This document shows, piece after piece, positions 12,501 through 22,190 of a stretch of 64,000 nt of DNA; position 1 is the first letter of the stretch, and every line of letters begins with the position of its first letter. Source of the DNA: Volvox africanus. Its lineage: Eukaryota; Chlorophyta; Chlorophyceae; Chlamydomonadales; Volvocaceae. Both the position numbers and the translations under genes were made by a program. Below the pieces are notes generated by a model, which was given only the letters and a program-made list of their open reading frames with translations, searched no databases and was not told the DNA's origin. Location of the stretch: positions 682,001-746,000 of the forward strand of contig BSDZ01000011.1 in NCBI GenBank assembly GCA_030268105.1, in the 5' to 3' direction.

Positions 12501-15500
12501 TTCAACCTGCCGCCGCAAATGCTTGAGGCCATCCGTAACAGCTGTGCAGATCTGCTAGCTGCGGTGAGGAAGGGAACGGGGCCAGAGGGTGCAGAAGGGC
12601 GGCTTAGATGCTCGGGACAACACAGGTTAGGTCGCAAGCTCAGGAGAGGCGGCTCGGCGTACGGAATGAGCTGCGTCCCCGGGGCTCTTAGCCCGTAATG
12701 CCATGAGCATGATGTAGAAGATGCCCTCTGCGCTCAAGGCAGATGAGGAAGAGGAGGAGAGGGGGGAGGGCTGAACGGGTCGACATCCGAAGGCTACTTC
12801 TTTCTCTCTTTGTCGTACATCCGTGGATGCGTTTCAATGTGCGTCCGCAAATTCCTCCCGATGTGTTGTGTGTGTATGTGTATATCCTTATACAGTAAAA
12901 ACAGCTCTGGTTCTTTCTTACTAAAATATATACACATTTCATCCCCATTAGCAGACAAGTCCAGACTTATAGCCGCTTGTCAACATTTCACAACGGGAAA
13001 GAACAAATATTATAAATGAAAAAATAATCAAGTAATATTTGCAACTATAGTCGGAATTTATATGGGACCAGTGTCAACTATATTGTGTATGTGTATGTTT
13101 GCGGCCCGTGCAGGTCCTCGCGCCAATGCTCCGACACAAGCTCCGTGAGCAGTGCGCTTCGGAGATGGAGACGCTGGCGGCGGGTGTACCTGGTAATTAC
13201 GTCATCGTTCCCAGCGGCAAGGCGCCCACCGTGCCGCCGACCATGACCGGCCTCCAGGCCAGCACGCTGGGCATCCTGAGCTTAACGAACGGGGACCCCA
13301 ACGTCGTCGCGACCAGCGCTGGAGGCGGCGGCGGCGGCGGCGGCGGCGGCGGTTTGGGCTCTGTCGATGGCTCGACCTCACAGTCGCAATCTGCACAGCA
13401 GCCGCAACCGCAGCCGGCAGATGCGGAGCAGGACTCGGATAGTGCCGCTGGAAGCGAACCGCTTGTGGGGTTGATGCATCCCACGCTTTCCTTGAACCAT
13501 GCGGGCGCGCGGACGGTCGGGTTGCTGGGAACCTCGACGGGTGAGTGTATGCGTGAGTGAGGAAGGGCAGGGGAGGTCGGGCTTGGGAGTCGCGCACGCG
13601 GCCGCCATGTGTATATGTGTGTGCGCCCGCGTGTGTGTGTCGACCAGTATGTCCCAACCAAAGATGAAACCGCCTCCGTCTCCCCTGTTATACACACACT
13701 CACCAGCTCATGTGAAATGGACGGCATCTGGAGGAATATCTAACAGCTGCAAATCTGGACATTCCGCCCATATTGGATTTGTGTGGTGTTTGCGCATACC
13801 TGATTGCGGACTTATGATCCGGGCGTCATTTAGGGTGGCAGATGGGAAATCGGCCTTCAAACCATTAAACCAACTTGCATAATCATTGAGTGCTTCCCTT
13901 CAGTGGAAGTGGACACATACTGGTAATGAATTATCGCCCAGACAGCCCAGTAGTCGGAAGTCGTCGGAAGTTGTCGGAAGTAGTCCGAAGTAGTCGGCAC
14001 GTATCGGAAGGGGTCATCGCATTTAAGCTAAAATCCCTACCAGACAAACTTTGTAACCGACTAGCATCGTATTTGTTTAATGGTTTAATGTTTATTATTA
14101 TAGGAAGAAGTTTTTTTGCAATAAGAATGGCGGTCAGAAGGGGTCCGAAGTTGTTGGAAGTTGTTGGAAGTTGCCTGAATCGTCAGAAGTTCGTCGGAAG
14201 CTTCAGAAGTTGTGGGAAGCTGTCAGGAGTGTACACTGAGGCCGCACCGGAAGTTAGAAGTGTTCGGAAGTTATCGGAAGTTATCGGAAGTTGCCGGAAG
14301 TTACTCGGAAGTTGTCAAGAGTGTACACTGAGGCCGCGCCAAGGTCAGGGCACCTGCCCACCGTGACGTCGGCCCGCTTCCCAGTACACCCCAACCCCAA
14401 TGCAGCTACAGGAGCTTCCTTCGATCACCAAACCAGCGTCACCCCCCTCCTTCCCTCCCTCCCTCCCTCCCTCCCTCGCCAACATAGCCCCGCCCCCTGC
14501 TGTCGGTGTCCGAACGCCACACCGCCAGTCCAGCCGTGCCAGCCCTGCCCGAACATATTCCGCCCGGCAGCGATTGTTATGCCTGTGGGAGGGCGCCGGA
14601 GAAACCTCCTCGCAGGGGGTCTCCAGCGGCGGCGGCGGTCTGGGACGCACAGCTTCGGGCTTGAGCCGCTGTGGCGGTCCCGCCAGCATAGTGGCGTGTG
14701 CGAGTCTGGCCGCCAGCGGGGTCAGCTTGCTCCGCAGGGATACCGCTCAGACGGAGCAGCTGCATGGGCCCCTGGAGATGACGTCGAATGACGCGGCACT
14801 ACTGACGCTGTTGGAGGTAAGGCAAAACAGATGTATCATACATATATATATGTATACGTATTCCACTGGCGGCGCCTTAGTACCCGGATATACGATGCAA
14901 CTATATCGCATATCAAACAATCTGAAACATGGAATGAGTGAGAGTGAGATGCACTTTAGTATATCTGTAAGGGGGGGGGGAAGGGGGGGAGAAGTTGGGG
15001 AGAAGTTGGGGAGAAGGGGGGGAGAAGGGGGGGAGAAGGGGGGCGAAGAGGGGGCGAAAGGGGGCGAAGAGGGGGAGAAGAGGGGGCGAAGAGGGGGAGA
15101 AGAGGGGGAGAAGAGGGGGCGAAGAGGGGGAGAAGAGGGGGAGAAGAGGGGGAGAAGAGGGGGAGAAGAATGGGAGAAGAATGGGAGAAGAGGGGGAGAA
15201 GAGGGGGAGAAGAGGGGGAGAAGAGGGGGAGAAGAGGGGGAGAAGAATGGGAGAAGAGGGGGAGAAGAGGGGGAGAAGAGGGGGAGAAGAGGGGGAGAAG
15301 AGGGGGAGAAGAGGGGGAGAAGAGGGGGAGAAGAGGGGGAGAAGAGGGGGGGAAGGGGGGGAAGTGGGGGAAGGGGGGGAAGAGGGGGGGGACGCGGGGT
15401 ACGGGGGTCGGGGGGGCGAAGGGGGGTACGGGGGAAGGGGTAAGGGGGGGGACGGGGGGGTACGGGGGGGAAGGGGGGTACGGGGGGGCAAGGGGGGGAC

Positions 15501-18500
15501 GGGGGAAGGGGGAAGGGGGAAGGGGGGGACGGGGGAAGGGGGAAGGGGGTAAGGGGGGGGACGGGGGGGGAAGGGGGGGGGACGCGGGGTACGGGGTACG
15601 GGGGGGGAAGGGGGGTACGGGGGGGGGAAGGGGGGTACGGGGGAAGGGGGAAGGGGGAAGGGGGAAGGGGGAAGGGGGTAACGGGGGAAGGGGTACGGGG
15701 GAAGGGGGAAGGGGTACGGGGGAAGGGGGAAGGGGGAAGGGGGGTACGGGGGAAGGGGTACGGGGGAAGGGGTACGGGGGAAGGGGTACGGGGGGTACGG
15801 GGGGGGAAGGGGGGTACAAATCTGTTAGCGAAATGCAAACAGTGAATGGTTTTAGTCGGGGGCCAGAAGGGTCCCCCAGTATGCTGCGCGTGTCGTGCGT
15901 TCTAATGCTGCTGTGCGTCATCATGCAGCACCTTCCCTGTGCCTTCGGGCCTCGACATGCGAGAAAGTAGGAGTTGTCTTGTCTTGTCTTGTCTTGTCCG
16001 GGTACTGCCTGCGCTTAGCGCAAATGAGCAAAGAACCACCCCTACGCGTTTCCACGGCCACTGGCGGGCTGGTATCCCCGCACCACCGGATGGCATATTC
16101 CTCATCCGGGGTTGTCAGGAGGAGAAAAACCCTCCTTTTGCGAAGCTGATGGACACAACACCCTCCAAGCCGTACTGACCCAAGCGGCTTGCCATTCCCG
16201 CTAGCTTTAACCTGGACTTCCCCGCCTACATGGGCATCAATATAGCCAATATTAAATTCCCCCCACCCAATCCTAAAATGAATTAGCAGTACCTGAGTTT
16301 CAATAAGTATTATCATTACAGCTGATAAGCTAATTTTATATCACAAATTCTAATTATTAAAGTTTAAACCACCTGACACACACCTCTCATCCGTCTCCCT
16401 GCCGGCTCTCTTCCCAGGCGGACTGCGAGGGCAGCGCGCGGGTGCAGCTGAACGTGCTGGTGGAGTCTATCATGAGCACCCTGCGGGGCAGCACCATAAG
16501 TCCAAGTGTTGAGGACTTGTACGATGTGGGGTCCTTTGAATGCAGGTCTGTGGCCAGTGGGTTGATAAACACACAGTGAGTCGTCAGCCGAGTAGAGCTT
16601 GAGGATTTTTATGTCTGGGATGTACGTGACCGCTTTCTAGGGCTGACTTTCGGGACGCCCGAACCGGAGCTTTTCATGACGTGGAACGACGCAACGTAAT
16701 ACGGAGGCGTCATGCAATCCTTTACAATAAAGTCGCATGCCGTACTGCATCACCGCAATATCTACCCCGCTCTACACCCCCCAGATCCCGAGGAATCATC
16801 CGCCCCTTCTCTGACGACTTGGATGAGCTCAACTTGACAGCAATGGTGGGTACAGGAGCCTCTGGTGTCGTACTCATGGGCAAGCTTGCCACAGTCCCAG
16901 TGGCGGTCAAGCTCATGGAGTTGCCCGAGGGAGCTTTCTCGGATGGCGGCGGGAACATGACCAAGTCGGCACAAGTGGGGGATGATGACGGCGCCGGCGG
17001 CACCACTGACGGCGGAAAGGGGGGTGAACAACCGACACCGACGCGGCAGAAGACGCGCGTGGAAGCCCGTCGTACACTGTTGCGCAGTGCAACTGAGCTC
17101 GCTGTGCTCCGCAGCGTCAGCCATATCAACATTGTCCAGGTGAGGGAGTGAGGGGGTGAGGGGGTGAGGAATTGACGGAGTGAGGGGGTGAGGGAGTGAG
17201 GGGGTGAGAGGGTGAGGGGGTGAGAGGGTGAGGGGGTGAGGGAGTGAGGGAGTGAGGGGGTGAGGGGGTGAGGGAGTGAGGGGGTGAGAGGGTGAGGGAG
17301 TGAGGGGGTGAGGGGGTGAGGAATTGACGGAGTGAGGGGGTGAGGGAGTGAGGGGGTGAGAGGGTGAGGGGGTGAGAGGGTGAGGGGGTGAGGGAGTGAG
17401 GGAGTGAGGGGGTGAGGGGGTGAGGGAGTGAGGGAGTGAGAGGGTGAGGGGGTGAGGGGGTGAGGGGGTGAGGGGGTGAGGGAGTGAGGGAGTGAGGGGG
17501 TGAGGGGGTGAGGGAGTGAGGGAGTGAGGGGGTGAGGGGGTAAGGGGTGAGTGGCTGCCGGATAAACAGATGGATCCCATGGATTGCCCATGATGTGCAC
17601 TCGTGCTGCGTTGCGCATGCTGTGCTTTGCTGCTTCATTCTTCCGGCGGGGCCACCGGCATCCGCACCAACAGCGTCGGAATGCCCAGATGCGCTCCGAA
17701 ACGTGGGGGGCCTGTACCGCACCCGGCGCGAATAGATCTGCGTGGCCCACATCAACGGGTCCCGCATTATTCCGTTACCTCCTTGAGGAGCATTACTTAT
17801 ATATGGCCCGTTGGTTTTCACTCTGCCATCAGGTCTACGCGGTGTACAACAATGTGTTCCTCAATCGCGTTATTAGCGACCAGCAGGAAGTGTCGTACAA
17901 GCTGTCTTACCGCCGCCTTGGCGAGGCGCATAATGTGCAGGACCCAAGTGCGTTCGGATCACGCTTCAGGGCCGCTTAGTGCTTCTATCACGTAGACCCT
18001 GTGGCTTGACTCTTGTTGTGCCTAGCTGGGTGGCCGGGTGGCTGGGTTAGGCAAGGGGGGCGAGAGAGGGGTTCATCGTGTATCTCATGCTGCGGCTACT
18101 TTGGCATTAAATGTATGAGCCTGTCATGACATAGGGTGGTACTCGACATGACGCAAGTTCAGGTACAAATTGAATCGCGACGTCGCGACAAGCCAACGCA
18201 GGCGTCTGTGTTCCGGCAATAACTCTCACATAATAAGTGATAAGATGCGGAGTACTACTTCACACAGTCCTATGGGACCTGCAGTTGAAGGGACATACAG
18301 GCGGTCGTGCCAGTTCGTCCTCCAGCCTCCACACATATATGTACGGCTTATAGCCCAGATTCCTTGGCTTTTTTCGGCCTCATCTGCCGTGTCCTCCGAC
18401 ATCCCACAGCCCTAGCTACTCCAGCCCTAAGTACGACAAGGGGCATTTCAATACCCAAAGAAAGGTCCGAAATCCCCCGAGGTAAAACCAGAACTGTGTC

Positions 18501-21500
18501 CGAATCTTATTTGCTCGGCTCCGCTGACTCGGTGATTAGGATCCGCCGACCCCCGCCCTTCAGCCCTTCCCAGCAGATGAGTGCCCCCCCTGCGTGGCGG
18601 TGTGCATGGAGCTGGCGGACTGTGGCTCGCTGGAGGGAGTCCTGACGCAGCGCACCTTCCCCCGCTGGTGCTCCCGCAAGCCGGGGAGCACGTTGAGCGA
18701 GGGGATCATGATCTTAGATCTCGAGGTGACGGCTGCGCGGATAGCAGCACGGCAGAGGTTGGGGAGAGACTGTAAGGAAGAGACGGCCCTAGCGATAGAA
18801 GGAGGCGGCGAATGGGAACCACGGCTGCGAAGCCTTTGATGGTGGCGGGGAGGCTCACCAACATGTAAACGCATTTACGCTGCCACGGATTAAGCGCAAG
18901 TAGCGGGCGGCCCTGCTCCCCCTCCCCCGCGCACTCCATGGCGTGCCATACCCTCACAGATGCACAGAAATCGGGTGTATGAGCAATGCTTCTATGTAGT
19001 ATAAATAGTTTTTTTCCACAATGTAGACATTAGCTCTATAAGCGGCGCAAAATCATAGTTATACATCAAAGGCGTTCGCTGCGGCGTCCTGCGTAATGTG
19101 GCTCCAGACCGCACATCGGACGGAAGTCGAGGGGGCATACCTTACTTATGTGTGGCTTCCCCCTCACGACCTCGTCAGGTGGAAAGCTGTTCTCCCTTCC
19201 CCACACACACGGCCTGAGCTGAGGTCGCGCCTTCCCCTCTTCCCCCTCCACCCACCCATGGTGTGCCGATCAGGGTATCTACCTCACGTTACTGGAGATC
19301 TCGCTGGCACTGAGGCATCTGCATTCAAGGCGCTTGGTGCACAGAGGTGAGGCTGGCCGGGTGGGGCGCTGTTGTGGGACGGTATGTACGATACTGTACT
19401 GCCGCGTATCCGGGGATCTCAGCTGATGGTCATAACAGCCCACGTCGTTCACATGTCGCATTACTGATATCGCGCACCTACATCGTGACCGGATGCAAGA
19501 AAACAGGGGGGGCTTTAAACTAAACAAATGCAGAGATATTGAAGATTTTGCAGAGATATTGAAATATATTGGAATATATTCCTATTTTGATTGATTCCGG
19601 GTGTAATTCAGAGGTGAAGTGTTCCTTATTGCCACCAACACGGGGAGGGAGGGATCCTCATAAGGCGCAACTGGCAGGGCTCTTCTAAGGAGATCCTTCT
19701 GCTAGCTGCATGTTGCCGTGCGGGGCGTTCGCTGAGGTTCCTTATCCCGACTACGCAGTCTCTACATGTTCATGAGGCCGGACGTCGGCGCACGTGTCTT
19801 TCCTCACTCCTCGCCCATGCTGCAGATCTCAAGCCTGCAAACATCCTGCTCAAGTCAAACCCGAGCGACCCCCGCGGCTGGAACTGCAAGCTGGCGGACT
19901 TTGGGTTCGCTCTGGTGCTCGACCAGCAGGTGGGGACAAAGCAGCGGGTGGGAGGGTAGGGGGAATGTGGTGCCGATAGGTGCTTCAGAAAGGCAAGTCA
20001 TCAGGTGGAGCTGTGGCCACGATCCTATGTATGGACGGCCTTTGTCCCTGCAGGGGTTTCCCCATCTCGTTTCTTGTGCTTCTGCTTTCTTTTGCTTGCA
20101 GCGGACCGTGGACAGCGCCCAAGGCATAATGAAGCCCTTTACTGTTCAGGAGCAGGCATGTGGAACGGTGAGCAGAAGTGCTCGTCCAGTCGCCTGTACG
20201 GGATTTGAATGCGTGACGCCGATGAATGAAAGATTGCAGTGAGAAGGCCACCTCTCCCTCCCCTCCCCTTTCCCCCATCCCCGTTCATCGCCTGAATTGG
20301 AATAGTTGTGGTTTCTAAGTACTTATCTGTTCCAGGGACCTGTTTCTGTGTCTTTCGAAGTCTCCCCACTGACTGTGCAGTATTTGGGCATGCAGGTTAC
20401 TCACATGGCTCCAGAAGCGCTTCGACCCGGTAAGTGAGCGCGGAACAAACATAACGACAGGGCGGTTTTAATCGGCGACACTAAACGGTTACTCCAACGG
20501 AACGATGCAACGAATGGAACAATCTCCGTGTCGGGTTGGTAGGAGGTTCCACCACCACCGCTCTGCCCCATCCTGTGCTCCTTCGGCATCCGCGCTGTCC
20601 CGCTCTTTGTCGCCTCTTGTCCTCTGCCTCCCCCCCCCCTCCCCCTTCCCATCATCGGACCGGCTGCTTATTGCCCGCAATCGCTGCTGCCGCAGGCACC
20701 CCGATTGACGCCTCTGTAGACGTATTTTCTCTGGGTATCCTTATGTGGGAGATGGTGGCAGGTGGGTGGGTCATAGGATATTGGAGAGCGGGCGATGGAG
20801 CGGGCGAACAAAATGCTCGAGCCGCCGCCGGCGCCGCCGCCACCATTGCATTGTGTTCGCGAGGTGGCGGGTACCGCTTTTTCCTAGGGCGAATACTGAC
20901 GTCGGAGTAGTAGGCCCTTGCAGCGCGGTGTGGTTACGCGGTGCGGAAATACCGCTCAGCGAATGGGACTTTACAAAACGCCAGAAGCCGCGCAGACCGC
21001 CCTGGAAGTGCCTGAGTTTACCGTTCACCATAGCCAATCATGCAGATGGTATATATGCTGGGTAAGAAAACAGATATTGCTGAGAGTGAGCAACACAAAA
21101 GATAGTCAGATCGGTCAATACGGCCCATGGAGGGGCCGGGCGCTTTGCTGACTTGAACAGACATGCCCCTTATGCGTTTGTGTGCTTCTGGCTATCAAAC
21201 GTATAACCCCATGTAGGTGTCCGTGTTGACATTAACCGATTACATCTCCCTTGAAAATCAGGGCGCGGATATCGGCCGTACACGCACATGGAGCAAGCTG
21301 AGATCCCGGCCGCAGTACTCGAGGGCATGCGGCCGATCTTCCCTGATGGCCTGGTCCCGTCGCTGTACAGGTTGGTTGGTGGTTGGTTACGAGATCCGAG
21401 GTACAAATGTATGACCAGGAAGGGAGCAACAGCCATCGGCAGCTCCGCAGTTTAGCTCTCCCACACACGACTGGCGCCGGCGTGTTCGTGAAGCGGCCCC

Positions 21501-22190
21501 GGGCACCAACGACCGGCGTTTAGACTCCAGCGCTCATCCGAACGCATGATGGATACAACAGGACGGCTTTGGATAGCAGCACGTAATGGGGCGCGAGCGG
21601 GGCCGGAGGGCTCCGGACCTCCGTGATTGGGGGGCTTGTGGACACGGTTTTCATGGCATGCTCACCGGGTTAACGGCCTGGGAGGGGTTTGCGCTTCCTA
21701 GTCGATGAGGGCGGGGGCTGCGGCCCGCATCGAGACCTCGCTGAGGTCCACTGCGGTTTGCGTTGCTGACGGCAACAGCCTATTTGGCGGCCGGCCCGCC
21801 CACTGAGAGCCGGCCTAGCGCTCCTAGATCACCCACCAGCTGCGTTCGGTAGCCGCCCTGGCTGTAGCCCCCGAGGTTGCCTCTCGGCCGAACAGGCGAG
21901 TAGGACCCCGGCTGTAGTCTGCTGCGAGCTCCCGCATCTGCTGCCCGGCGATTCTGTGAGGCTCGCCCCCACATACACATACACATACACATACACATAC
22001 GCACATACGCACATACGCACATACCGCCGTTGCTAACCCATCTTGCCACAGGAAAATGGCACAGTCGTGTTGGTCCCCAGATCCTCATAAGCGACCCACG
22101 GCGGCTGACATTGTTGCGTTTGCTAAGGACCAGCTGGAGCAGCTAAGCGGCCTGGTTACCCGGCGGCGCGTCGGTTACAGCCCTCGCTGA
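9597..22190 (+). CDS. TKL-type protein kinase with N-terminal sensor-like region
   Basis: Twenty phase-consistent exons: 9597-9770, 9834-9982, 10066-10249, 10325-10435, 10609-10846, 10950-11355, 11699-12563, 13114-13540, 14488-14816, 16418-16575, 16785-17139, 17833-17947, 18577-18725, 19274-19346, 19826-19929, 20102-20167, 20396-20429, 20696-20761, 21262-21370 and 22052-22190. They total about 1,416 residues. The kinase domain is C-terminal: Gly loop GTGASGVV, VAVKLM with the ATP lysine, a Gly-rich insert between strand 3 and helix C, HRDLKPANILL, DFGFAL, THMAPEAL, DVFSLGILMWEM and a C-terminal RPTAADI. The N-terminal ~850 residues hold GAF-like blocks (for example GSYIIFAPDSKNAEG and GLYVSFPFNLPPQMLEAIR) with low-complexity linkers. 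This layout matches the large TKL families of volvocine algae; the ligand is unknown. It is probably a cytosolic Ser/Thr kinase with all key residues present. Exons 1, 4 and the 5' border of exon 7 are weakest; exon 8 onward is firm. Confidence 0.85.
13950..14340 (+). repeat. GTCGGAAGTT-type degenerate repeats in kinase intron 8
   Basis: Roughly 10-bp units with a GGAAGT core (TCGTCGGAAG, TTGTCGGAAG, TAGTCCGAAG) run from about 13957 and resume at 14130-14315. A second, larger duplication is laid over them: GTGTACACTGAGGCCGC appears at about 14229 and again at about 14321. The + strand frames over this stretch are repeat artefacts. Confidence 0.75.
14971..15816 (+). repeat. 846-bp purine-only-like G-rich tract in kinase intron 9
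   Basis: From 14971 the + strand is almost only G and A, with occasional C or T. Up to about 15350 it is a tandem array of an 11-base unit (AGGGGGAGAAG). From about 15380 it changes to mixed GGGGGAAG and GGGGTAC units. It lies wholly inside the intron between exons 14488-14816 and 16418-16575. The open frames of up to 363 codons that cross it in most frames encode only Gly/Glu/Arg or Pro/Ser repeats and are not genes. The G-rich strand is the sense strand, so G-quadruplexes in DNA and pre-mRNA are possible. Confidence 0.95.
15975..16000 (+). repeat. (GTCTT)n pentanucleotide
   Basis: Four to five copies of TTGTC/GTCTT in tandem, in the same intron as the large G-rich tract. Confidence 0.8.
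17140..17551 (+). repeat. 8-bp GTGAGGG(G/A) array starting at a 5' splice site
   Basis: The array begins at the donor of the intron after exon 16785-17139 (exon end CAG, then GTGAGG). It continues for about 410 bases as GTGAGGGG, GTGAGGGA and GTGAGAGG units. Two copies of a variant block reading GAATTGACGG lie 152 bases apart (17170 and 17322), which is 19 units of 8, so the array also carries a higher-order duplication. It ends near GTGAGTGGCTGCC. The acceptor of this intron is at 17831-17832. Confidence 0.93.
21969..22025 (+). repeat. (CATACA)n / (CGCATA)n microsatellite in last kinase intron
   Basis: ACATAC units with CACATACG variants, located about 30 bases before the acceptor of the last kinase exon (22052). 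The reverse strand gives short Cys/Val repeat frames that are artefacts. Confidence 0.85.

Noticed and set aside
14747..15970. Very long open frames (185-363 codons) on both strands with Gly/Glu/Arg or Pro/Ser composition.
   Set aside because: They are read-throughs of the G-rich intron array, whose units lack stop codons. Flanking kinase exons splice across the region in phase.
16722..17821. - strand frames of 231-342 codons rich in LTPSPPHP repeats, similar to a pherophorin hinge.
   Set aside because: They are the antisense of the GTGAGGGG intron array and the adjoining kinase exon; no secretion signal or conserved flank is present.
20160..20230. GGATTTGAATGCGTGACG, resembling a tRNA B-box region on the - strand.
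   Set aside because: No cloverleaf with acceptor and anticodon stems can be folded around it; it lies in a kinase intron.
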